NCBI RefSeq assembly: GCF_014805685.1
Contig: NC_060907.1
Coordinates: 2,488,197-2,552,196, forward strand
Origin: Silurus meridionalis
Lineage: Eukaryota > Chordata > Actinopteri > Siluriformes > Siluridae
Direction: 5' to 3'
Length of the DNA: 64,000 nt
In this document: positions 23,001 to 33,179 of the stretch, one piece after another
How positions within the stretch are numbered: the stretch's first letter is position 1
Layout of the letters: the number at the start of each line of letters is the position of its first letter
Position numbers and translations under genes: made by a program
Notes under the pieces: generated by a model
What the model saw: only the letters and a program-made list of their open reading frames with translations
Databases searched by the model: none
Told to the model about the DNA's origin: nothing

Positions 23001-25168
23001 CAATGTTTTTTTTCAAAGTGTATTTTTTTATTACAGATTTTTTATTTTTTATTACTTAATACAAAATATTGTATAAAATATTCTGATTTGTTTTAGTATA
23101 TTTTATTGTTTATTTGATGGTATTTTTTAGCTCTTACATCATTAGGAGATCTGCGTAGTCAATAACGAACTAAGTAACAACTTACGAACAAATTCATGCA
23201 ACGTTCGGAACGTAATACGTTCGTAAGGTGGGGAGCGTCTGTACACAAAACATATGATGTTTGCGTGGCCAGTGTCTCCACATGGAAAGTTGTACTATTA
23301 CCTGGCAATGTTCAGGTGTTGTGAGACCCTCATCTGAGGAAAAAGTTGCACAAGGTTTTCGCAATGTTAAAGAACAATGGCTTGCTGGAGTACATCCTTC
23401 AGTCATCCATCATTGTGCTAATGACTTTATGTTTTACTCACCAAATTGTGTATCACAAGTTATAAGTGCCATCAGTAACAGAACAGAGATTCCTAGAAGG
23501 AAGAAACAAGAAATCTTTTAATTACCTCACAACACCTCAGTCAGCATGGTTATCCCATCCCAACAATGGATTTTTTTCTCTGATGCCTTCAGGGAAGAGC
23601 TTTGGCTCATTGAAAGCAAACACAAAGAAATGAGGAGGAGCTTCGTTCCGCAGGCCATGCAGAGTATAAACCAGGAAACACCCAGGAACTTGTACTGGAC
23701 CTCTCTCTCTGTCTTCACTTTATTTCTGCACATTTTTTTTTGCACTGTTATATGACACCTTAACGCTGGACTGTCACTTCAACTCTGAACTTGCACACTA
23801 GAGTGTCACTTTATACCACACCATACTGCACATGGACATTTAAAGACAATTTTACTAAATCACTTTAATTTGTAGTCAATATCTGCCCTGTCAACATATA
23901 CCTACAGAAGTTATATACAGTGTCTATACAGTGATCTAATGGTGTAGTGTGATGGTGGATGGAAAAAAAGCTGTCCCTGAACCTGCTGGTTCTGGTGTGT
24001 ATGTTCCTGTATCTCCTTCTTGATGGAAGGCGATTAAACAGCATGTCAAGTCAAGTAAAGTTTATTTCTATTGCGCTTTTCACAACAGACATTGTCTCAA
24101 AGCAGCTTTACAGAAATCATCAGTCAGGGTGAATGTTGTGCATGAGGAAGAAACCTTGAGAGGAACCAGACTCAAAAGGGGAACCCATCCTCATTTGGGT
24201 GACATCAAGACTGTGATTATAGACTTTAAACACTACAGCACACTGGAGAGTGAGAACTAACATGAGCACTGGAGTGTGTGATTATAAGTAATGTTCTTTC
24301 TACAGTCTTATACAGTCATTATGGATATAAAACTAGGAGCTACTGAGCAACTCATAAAATAGCTCAACATTTGTGATCATCACAGATTCAGCACCAGCTT
24401 CTCCATGCCAGAGCCTTTAAACACTCCAGGAGGTCCAATGTCAAAACTCCACACATGCAGTGGGATCCAGCTGGCACTGATACGTCTCTGGGTGGTACGG
24501 GAAGTTTGAGTTCCGCATCTATTTCTTTAAAGGTCCATAATCTTCATGAGGTGAACGTGACTGGAGCTGGCCAAATCTTAGGATGCCTCGAGATTGGGAG
24601 AGAAAGAGAAGCAGATATATATATATACATATATCTTCTATACTTCATACTTTTTAATTTATTTACTTAATTTTTTTATTCTTAGATTCTATTCCTTTTT
24701 TCAAGCTTAAATGTTGGACAGTCATATAAAGCATTTATCTGCATGTTGTACTCTGTATTTATATGACTAATAAAATTTTAACTTGAACTAATGACATCAA
24801 TGCTGGAGATACAGGAGTGGACAATAAAAAAATACAAACAAAAAACATATCCGAACAATGCTATATTAAATACTTATAGCATGGTGATGATTTTAATTAT
24901 TTTTGGCAACTTGATAAAGAAATGTAACCAATGCAAATTAAATTTGTATCAGAGATTAATACATTTTAGTGTGTATTTGATCATTTGTGCATTTTTTTCC
25001 TTCATTAAATCTCAAACAATTCAGTTCTTACATATTAAATCAGAGACAATTTCTTAGACAAAATAAAGATCTGCCAGGTTTTAGCTGCAATAACATAAGC
25101 AACAAACACCCAACACCTCACCTGCAATAAATGTACTTACTTTTTAATAAAAACGTAACTATTTCCAT
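16529..25168 (-). CDS. ADGRE-like adhesion GPCR, tandem copy 2 (565 aa)
   Basis: Exons (complement): 25141-25168 (or the equivalent copy 26303-26330), 23442-23492, 23302-23333, 22595-22669, 22307-22487, 20505-20618, 20081-20265, 19837-19992, 18115-18321, 17755-17987, 17116-17182, 16713-16982, 16529-16627. Phases all agree; total 1698 nt. Architecture is as in copy 1: signal peptide, short GAIN-like region, GPS, seven membrane segments. The cleavage triad is R261-L262-G263, so both His and Ser/Thr are missing. The TM7 end reads FNLE instead of LNPE. Loop Cys residues are at 340 (ICPR) and 422. Introns hold a gypsy fragment, a SINE and a small DNA transposon. Exon 1 lies in a block present three times. 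Confidence 0.85.
17041..17087. repeat. (TA)n microsatellite
   Basis: Pure TA tract in intron 11 of receptor 2. Confidence 0.95.
18530..19275 (+). mobile_element. Ty3/gypsy-like pol fragment
   Basis: Pieces in two frames recall gypsy reverse transcriptase: YPLPRVDDLVERLGRAKF-like residues, AKFISTFDPGGQG, then KTAFSTANGHWQYLVLQF, VMDIVLRPHQHF, AAYLEHMVIHARTW and HLREVLGELRKA-like residues. Frame breaks and stops occur and no terminal repeats were found. It sits in the intron of receptor 2 between exons 8 and 9, where receptor 1 has its L2/gypsy remnants and receptor 3 does not. Confidence 0.65.
20935..21178 (-). mobile_element. tRNA-Glu-headed SINE with RTE-like tail
   Basis: On the minus strand it starts with tccctggtggtctagtggtt, a tRNA-Glu-like head with A and B box regions. 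The T arm is shortened and the anticodon loop reads CTCTAAC. The body (ggtcccaagcctgg..., gggcatccagcgtaaaa) matches the 5' part of the LINE at 28290-28385. The end (gatctgctgtggcgacccct) matches the LINE 3' tail at 7960-8000. Not an intact tRNA gene. Confidence 0.75.
21180..22190. other. Intron 5 of receptor 2, no further feature recognised
   Basis: Long intron between exons 5 and 6. Frames here are short and show no family resemblance. Partial similarity to other repeats is possible but I could not assign it. Confidence 0.4.
22833..23243. mobile_element. Small non-autonomous DNA transposon with terminal inverted repeats
   Basis: Starts tacagacactccccatttta and ends with the approximate inverse (ggtggggagcgtctgta). 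About 411 bp, non-coding, in the intron of receptor 2 between exons 3 and 4. Absent from the equivalent introns of copies 1 and 3. Confidence 0.7.
23560..24440. mobile_element. LINE 3' remnant and a dispersed fish repeat
   Basis: 23560-24040 resembles the 3' untranslated end of a fish LINE; no frame remains. 24046-24300 (agtttatttctattgcgctt, caaagcagctttacagaa, gaaaccttgagaggaaccag) recurs inverted at 61190-61410. Located in intron 1 of receptor 2. Confidence 0.5.
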
Positions 25169-25387
25169 TTTGTTGAGTAAATTCTCCTTTTCCTGAACTG
25201 AAAATTCACAACAAGCTTGTTTTTAAAGATTGAGACTCTAAATAATCGTTGTGTACATATCTTTAAATCTAAATAATTTGCATCTTGAACCTGAAAGTCC
25301 TGATGCAAAACACCCAAAGGCATTATACAGAATCTAAACAAGATGGCTTTGAGGAGAAATAGCCACAGGGTCAAACAGTGTCCTTTT

Positions 25388-25467
<80 letters not shown>

Positions 25468-25963
25468 TTTAATTATTTTTGGCAACTTGATAAAGAAATG
25501 TAACCAATGCAAATTAAATTTGTATCAGAGAGTAATACATTTTAGTGTGTATTTGATTATTTGTGCATTTTTTTCCTTCATTAAATCTCAAACATTTCAG
25601 TTCTTACATATTAAATCAGAGACAATTTCTCAGACAAAAAAAGATCTGCCAGGTTTTAGCTGCAATAACATAAGCAACAAACACCCAACACCTCACCTGC
25701 AATAAATGTACTTACTTTTTAATAAAACGTAACTATTTCCATTTTGTTGAGTAAATTCTCCTTTTCCTGAACTGAAAATTCACAACAAGCTTGTTTTTAA
25801 AGATTGAGACTCTAAATAATCGTTGTGTACATATCTTTAAATCTAAATAATTTGCATCTTGAACCTGAAAGTCCTGATGCAAAACACCCAAAGGGCATTA
25901 TACAGAATCTAAACAAGATGGCTTTGAGGAGAAATAGCCGCAGGGCCAAACAGTGTCCCTTTT

Positions 25964-26033
<70 letters not shown>

Positions 26034-26554
26034 CTTATAGCATGGTGATGATTTTAATTATTTTTGGCAACTTGATAAAGAAATGTAACCAATGCAAAAT
26101 TAAATTTGTATCAGAGAGTAATACATTTTAGTGTGTATTTGATTATTTGTGCATTTTTTTCCTTCATTAAATCTCAAACATTTCAGTTCTTACATATTAA
26201 ATCAGAGACAATTTCTCAGACAAAAAAAAGATCTGCCAGGTTTTAGCTGCAATAACATAAGCAACAAACACCCAACACCTCACCTGCAATAAATGTACTT
26301 ACTTTTTAATAAAAACGTAACTATTTCCATTTTGTTGAGTAAATTCTCCTTTTCCTGAACTGAAAATTCACAACAAGCTTGTTTGTAAAGATTGAGACTC
26401 TAAATAATCGTTGTGTACATATCTTTAAATCTAAATAATTTGCATCTTGAACCTGAAAGTCCTGATGCAAAACACCCAAAGGGCATTATACAGAATCTAA
26501 ACAAGATGGCTTTGAGGAGAAATAGCCACAGGGTCAAACAGTGTCCTTTTATCA

Positions 26555-26560
<6 letters not shown>
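24885..26560 (-). repeat. Triplicated first-exon block of receptor 2
   Basis: Three tandem copies with a period of about 575-587 bp, separated by (AT)n tracts at 25391-25464, 25965-26029 and 26559-26634. Each carries the 5' flank, the octamer, the ATG exon and its GTAAGT donor. Exon copies: 25141-25168 (intact), 25716-25742 (one base short, which puts a stop after seven codons), 26303-26330 (intact). Any of the blocks may serve as promoter; only the outer two can start the known protein. Confidence 0.88.
25276..25283 (-). promoter_or_regulatory. Octamer ATGCAAAT upstream of receptor 2
   Basis: Same motif and offset as in receptors 1 and 3 (108 bp upstream of the ATG). Repeated in the other two copies of the block. 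Confidence 0.45.
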
Positions 26561-26634
<74 letters not shown>

Positions 26635-26637
<3 letters not shown>

Positions 26638-27839
26638 CACCATAAACAAAATCCCCTAGTAAACCTCGCAACAGCACACAAAGACCCCAAAAAGTGGCAA
26701 TGTGTGTGTAGTTTTATAAATGAAGCCATTACCATGGCACCTTTAACATTCACCTGATTATAGTGATATTATGAATTGGCTGTTCAGGAGGTGCTTTGTG
26801 TGAAAACAGTATTAGAGACATTGTAATGATTAAAATTTTTCACTTCACCTAATATGAGACTGTGGTACGTTTTGTTATGCAGATGTCGCTCTATCTCTGG
26901 GAAATCCAAGCAAGCAATAGGGTAACGTTTTTACAGCAGTACAGATCTTAGCCTTACAACCGTCTTAAAGAAGCTGGGATGGGACACAGCTGTAACAGTT
27001 GAAGAGGTTCAACCTACCAAAGTAATAATGGTGCACTTCTAAACCTCCATCATTGAGTCCATACTCATCCCATCTGGTACGCCGCTGCCACTGATTAAAA
27101 AAAAAAAAAGGTGAGAAGGTGATTGGCAATCTTCCACTTCTACAAGATCTGTTTACCTCCAAGACACTAAAGCTGGCAACTAAGATTGTGAATGACCCCT
27201 TTCACCCTAGACACATACTTTGTACTACACAGAAGGATCTGGTGCACCAGCCTGTAAGGGTGCACGAGCGCAGACCTCCTTGATGGGTGATGTATGAAAC
27301 ATCCGTGCATGCATCTGTGGTTAGCATTATGTGACCGGGAACTCCCAGCAAGGGGCCCTGAGATAAGGACCCAGGATCTCTCCAAACATCTAAGGCACTT
27401 AGGCATTGCCATGTGACCTTGAGGGGGTTGCTCTTCTGTGAGAACCCATGGGTCCTGCACCACCACTGAAGGTGTCTCATGTACAGAAGGTATTCTCATG
27501 CTACCACAGCCAAAGTCATCATTAAAAATTGTGTGCCCCCAACATTTTTGGCCATGTAAAGTAGATTTGGAAAAGTGCTGCATGAATAAATGGTATTCTT
27601 ATATTTATATTATAAAGGTAAATGTTAGAAAACAGAATTAAAATGCTAACAACTTACAACATTAATGAAACACAGAGAACTGTAACCATGCAACCCAAAA
27701 ATTAGTGAAGACCCGAGAAATAATAAAAGTTCAGATGCTGACAATGACCAAGAAGGGGCAGTACATACACTTAAGTCTAAAATATTAGCTCCTCAGTTCC
27801 TCTTTTAACCAAAGCAGGAGTAGGGAGGAGTGCAAGTGG

Positions 27840-27897
<58 letters not shown>

Positions 27898-27955
27898 CAC
27901 ACACACACGTTCACTTATTAGGATTCATGCAGGGATCCGATCAGTCAATTAGGTG
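26635..27955. other. Distal end of unit 2, repeat-derived, no gene
   Basis: 26770-27740 parallels 37340-38460 (gttcaggaggtgctttgtgt, tatgagactgtggtac, gcagatgc...gaccaag). It therefore marks the right end of the duplicated unit. Includes transposon-like sequence (26960-27160) and a CA tract at 27841-27908. Confidence 0.6.
27841..27908. repeat. (CA)n microsatellite
   Basis: About 33 CA units with one interruption, at the junction between units 2 and 3. Confidence 0.95.
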
Positions 27956-28139
27956 GCAGGACGACGGCACATACAACTCATGCAGGTACAGGTCAAAGAA
28001 AATTAACCTCGGAAATACAGTTTCTTTTGTTTAAAAATGTGTTAGTTAGTAATTAGTAATTAGTTTGTTAGTATCTTTGTTAGTCAAAGATTAGGATTTA
28101 TGTTGAAATTATTTGAAGTGCTCATTCTTAATGTTGTAC

Positions 28140-31018
28140 TTTCAGACATACATAGAAAACCCACTGTGGCCACTGTGTACAGACCCCCCCAGGGCCCTAC
28201 ATTGATTTTCTTCAGAGTTTGCTCGTTTTCGTAGAGCAGATTAGCTGTGTCTCATAACCCAGCCATTAGGGGGGCACAAGCCAGTGCACTCTTAGTGCCG
28301 GTCCCAAGCCCGGGTAAATGGGGAGGGTTGCGTTAGGAAGGGCATCCAGCGTAAAACGTGCCAAATCAAATATGCGGATCACAAATGAGAATTTCATACC
28401 GGATCGGTCGAGGCCCGGGTTAACAACGACTGCCACAGGTATCGTTAGCCGACAGGGTATCGGTGGAAATTGGGCTACTGTTGGCCGAAGGAGGAGAAGG
28501 AGAGGAGGTGATTCTGAAGGAAGAGTACAGTAAGAGTGTAGTGGAGGTGAAGAGAGTTTCTGATAGGGTGATGATCGTGAAGGTTGATGTGTTGACTAGT
28601 AAGGAGAGTGTGTTGAGAAGGTGGAAGGAGTATTTTGAGCAGCTGATGAATGAGGAAAATCAGAGAGAGAGAAGGTTGGAGGATGTGGAGTTGGTGAAGC
28701 AGGATGTAGATGGCAGTGGAGTTTTTAACCAGATTGTTTAACAGGATTCTGGGAGGGGAGAGGATGCCTGAGGAATGGAGAAGGAGTGTGCTGGTACCGA
28801 TCTTTAAGCATAAGGGAGATGTGCAGACCTGCAGCAACTACAGGGGAATTAAGTTGATCAGTCACACCATGAAGTTATGGGAAAGAGTAGTGGAAGCCAG
28901 GCTGAGAGAAGAGGTGACCATCTGTGAGCAACAGTATGGTTTCATGCCGAGGAAGAGAACCACAGATGCCTTATTTGCTTTGAGGAGATGGAGTTGATGG
29001 AGAAGTATAGAGAAGGACAGAAGGAATTGCATTGTGTATTTGTGGATTTAGAGAAAGCGACGACAGAGTGCCAAGAGAGGAGTTGTGGTATTGTATGAGG
29101 AAGTCAGGTGTGTCAGAGAAGTATGTGAGGGTGGTGCAGGACATGTATGAGGACAGTGTGACGGCAGTGAAGTGTGCAGTAGGTACGACAGACTGGTTCA
29201 GGGTGAAGGTTGGACTGCATCAAGGATCGGCCCTGAGCCCTTTCCTGTTTGCAGTGGTGATGGACAGGTTGACGGACGAGGTCAGACAGGAGTCTCCTGG
29301 ACTATGATGTTTGCAGATGATATTGTGATTTGTGGTGAGAGTAGGGAGCAGGTTGAGAAGAGCCTGGAGAGGTGGAGATATGCGCTGGAGAGAAGGGGAA
29401 TGAAAGTCAGTAGGAGTAAGACAGAGTACATGTGTGTGAATGAGAGGGAGGGCAGTGGAGTGATGCGGTTGCAGGAGAAGAGGTGGAGAAGGTGGAGGAG
29501 TTCAGGTACCTGGGGTCAACAGTGCAAAGTAATGGAGAGTGTGTTAGAGAAGTAAAGAAAAGAGTGCAGGCAGGGTGGAGTGGGTGGAGAAGAGTGACAG
29601 GAGTGATTTGTGATAGTAGGGTATCTGCAAGAATGAAAGGGAAAGTTTATAGGATTGTGGTGAGACCTGAGATGCTGTATGGATTAGAGACAGTGGCATT
29701 GAGTAAAAGACAGGAGGTGGAGCTGGAGGTAGCAGAGCTGAAGATGTTAAGGTTTTCGTTGGGAGTGACGAGGATGGACAAGATTAGAAATGAGTTTATT
29801 AGAGGGACAGCACATGTAGGATGTTTTGGTGACAAGGTGAGGGAGGCGAGATTGAGATGGTTTGGACATGTGCAGAGAAGGGACATGAATTATATTGGTA
29901 GAAGAATGCTGAAGATGGAGCCACCAGGTAGGAGGAAAAGAGGAAGGCCAAGGAGGAGGTTCATGGATGTTGTGAGGGAAGACATGCAGGTAGTTGGTGT
30001 GAAAGAGGCAGATATAGAGGACAGGGTGGTATGGAGATGGGAGCAAGCCGAAAGAAGAAGAAGAAGATTAGCTGTGTCTCATTATGTATTCAACTTGGTA
30101 AGACTATTGTTCCGACCACTAAGGAGAGATTCAAGTTTTCTGCATGATCTCTCAAGTTCTCATTAAACCCCTAAATGCAAATGATCTTGATGAAATGGAT
30201 AACAACATAGACCTTATCCTCGCTAGCACATTAGACACCGTTGCCCCCATCCGATTAAAAAAAAAGATTAAAGAAAAAACACTTGCACCTTTGTATAATA
30301 GTCATACTCACGCCCTCAAGAGAACAGCACGTAATCTGAAAAAAAATTAGAGGAAAACTAAATTGGAGGTATTTAGAATTGCGTATAAAGACAGTATGCT
30401 CAGCTACAGACAGGCGCTAGAAGCTGCTAGAGCTGAACACCTGAGAAAACTCATAGAAAATAACAAAAACAATCCCAGGTTCCTTTTCAGTGCAGTAGCT
30501 AAATTAACTACAAATCAGGGATCTAAAAAAAATGATTCCCTCACAGTTTAGAAGTAAGGACTTTATGAATTTCTTCACTAGAAAAACTAAAAGTATTAGA
30601 AACACATTTGTGGAGGTCCAACCTCTGACAGGATCTCGTGATCCAATCTCACCTAAAACTCCACAATTACAATTACACTGCTTTACAACTACAGGACAGG
30701 AAGAGCTGTACGATGTTACTACCAAAGCCAAATGAACATGTCTGTTAGATCCCATTCCAACTAAACTACTGAAAGAAGTGTTACATACAGCTGGTAAGCC
30801 TCTTCTGAATATTATTAACTCCTCACTATCTTTTGGTCACGTTCCTAAATCCCTCAAGTTGGCAGTTATCAAGCCTCTTATGAAGAAACCTAATTTGGAT
30901 CCAAAGTAACTATCAAATTACAGACCTATTTCAAACCTTTCATTTATGTCAAAGATTTTAAAGAAGATTGTGTCTCCCACGCAGTTGTCTGCCCTTTGGG
31001 AAGACCTCTGCATTGTCC
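28140..31018 (+). mobile_element. L2-like LINE, split by an RTE insertion
   Basis: The halves 28140-28255 and 30083-31018 join into one degenerate LINE. The left part reads VYRPP, the endonuclease region. The right part has LRRDSSFLHDLSSS, KTKLEVFRIAYKDSMLSYRQ, and a reverse-transcriptase start with LIKKP-like and NYRPIS-like residues in broken frames. It ends abruptly at 31018, where the unit-3 promoter block begins. Confidence 0.7.
28256..30064 (+). mobile_element. RTE-like LINE with 18-bp target duplication
   Basis: Bounded by agattagctgtgtctcat at 28238-28255 and 30065-30082. A 5' region (gggcatccagcg) leads into frames with SNYRGIKLISHTMKLWERV, VFVDLE, GLHQGSALSPFLFAVVMDRL, MMFADDIVICGESREQVEK, EFRYLGSTVQSNGE and GHVQRRDMNYIGRRM. 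The order is normal, but there are several frameshifts and a gap near 28730. The 3' end is a short (GAA)n tail. A defective copy with well-kept ends. Confidence 0.9.
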
Positions 31019-31094
31019 AGTCCTGAGGACTGCTGATTCCTTTGCCTGATTTTTATTAATTTATTTTTAGTTCACTTTGGGACAAGATATTCGA

Positions 31095-31175
31095 TCTGAT
31101 TGGTCAAGACAACACGTGATCATAAATATTTTGGACAAACCTGCTGTCAGTTTAAACACGTCTGCTGGTGCGAAT
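31095..31175 (-). promoter_or_regulatory. Third copy of the b3gntl1 promoter block
   Basis: Matches 1733-1808, with ctgattggtcaagacaacac, the CACGTG core at 31113-31118 and ctgctgtcagtttaaacacg. No b3gntl1 exon remains beside it: only a sliver (cctgaggactgctga, about 31022) survives next to the L2 LINE. It may be an orphan promoter. Confidence 0.5.
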
Positions 31176-31493
31176 ATTATAATATACAATTTCCTGATAA
31201 CTTTCATTTTGTGTGTCTTCCTGTTTGTGTGTCTTCCAATTGCAGAGAGTATAAACACACACACACACATTTTTTTATAAAATAAAAAAAAAAAATAAAT
31301 AAAAATAAATAAATACTTATTGTAAAGAGAATACATTTAAATAAGTGAGGAGACACATTTTCAAAATGCTAGTTTAGGATAAAAGTAAACATGTATAAGG
31401 GTTACATTATGATCTATAATAATAACTCCATGTAAATGACCCCAATAAACCCATGTTAATAAGCTACTGTATATATAAGTAAAGAAAATTTTT

Positions 31494-31499
31494 TTTATT
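31494..31499 (-). terminator. Polyadenylation signal of receptor 3
   Basis: AATAAA on the minus strand, 310 bp beyond the stop, in the same conserved block as for receptor 1. Confidence 0.5.
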
Positions 31500-31809
31500 A
31501 CAGCTTCCATGCATATTAACAGAGAACCCGAACATACACAGGAATTCATAAAGGCTCAATGTAAACAGAAGTAGCTGTACATGCTGCAAATGACCAGAAG
31601 GGGGCCTCCCTATCATATCCCTCACTCAGAGATCCAACTTAACCAAAAACATTAAAGAAACGTTTGTGTTATAGTTTCAACAGACAAAAATCTAGACTTA
31701 TTTTAATTCTATTTAATAAGTAGTCAAGTCAAATCAAGAGGTCAAGTATTTACAAAAGACAAAAAAGCTGACAGTCCTACACCATTACAATTCCATGCGA
31801 CACGTCTCA

Positions 31810-33146
31810 TTATCCTGGGATCTCATCACGTATTGTAACATGACTAACAGTAATAAGCCTGTGAACGTTCACGTCATCTGCTGCAGCAGGGCTACAATTG
31901 TTGAAGCTGCAAATTGCACACAGGAACTTCCTGTACTGCTGCCTGACCTGGAAGTAGAAGAGACAACGAATAGCCAAATTAGCCAATAAACAAAATGAAA
32001 TATATATATGATTGGTTGGATTTAAACAAAGTGCTGAGTGCTAACCTCTGGGTTGAGGAGACAGTGGAACAGAAAGATGAAGACCCCCTGCTGGATGCAG
32101 ATTAAATTCACTGTAAAAAACACATCTCCAGTTACGAAGAAGTAGGCGAGCCAGGGGCAGCCGAAGATAAAAAACTGAGCCAGACTTTTAAACAACACAC
32201 TCATTATCAGTTTGGTGTCGTTGCTGTTAGTCCTCAGTAAGTTCTGATTTTTCAGCCGAATCAGATTTAAGATTATGATGATAATGGAGATGATGTGGAG
32301 GATCAAGATTAACTGTACGGAAGAAAATAGATCAGATGACAATCTATAAAGTTGCTATAATTACTTTCATTACATATGTTTTATTAATTGTTTACAGTCT
32401 GTAGTACTTACTGCAGAAATGATGAAAAAAGGAATATATGCAAATACATCTATTATAAACATGTACACACTGCAGCTGCAAAAAAAAAAGAAAAAAAAAG
32501 AAGACAAATAGGTGTAATTTCCAATAAAAGCACTCATTCTAGATATACTTTCTCTTATACTACAACAATTTGCCAACGATTACATTGAATCATGGTGTAA
32601 GGGCACTGCCAGACTTCTTTTTTCATCAAAACCCACAGCCTTTAAACATGGCCGCCCCATACTCCAACTCCCAGCACACACTTACACATTCACAATCACG
32701 CTCATGCTCATCAGTCACACCTGCTCCTAATTTCATCCTCACGTTCTGATTGGTTCGAAAATCAGCACCAGGAGTAAACTCCAACAGAAAAAACACATAT
32801 AATAAGAGAATGGGCTCCATCCAGTCTCCAACACTTACTTAGAATGTTTGCAGATTCCATGACTGACTATGCCACGCATGACCACCAGAACCAGGGGAAT
32901 TAAGTATCCGATCAAAATGAACCATTTGCAGCTAAGCCCCTCCCCCTGGTTTGAGCTGACCCTTGACAGGTTCTTCACAAAAATGAAGAGCAGCACAGCT
33001 TTATTGAACATCCACATAACAGATGAGAGATAAAAAAACAACCAAACACAATCTAGAACTGCGAACAAAAGCTGTGGAAAGATAAAAAAATAAGAAAACA
33101 ATTAAAGTAAACGGATAAATAAACAGACAGACAAATGCATATACAA

Positions 33147-33179
<33 letters not shown>

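Noticed and set aside
22845..23240. CRISPR-like or palindromic array
   Set aside because: Only terminal inverted repeats of a small DNA transposon; no spacer-repeat pattern, and the genome is eukaryotic.
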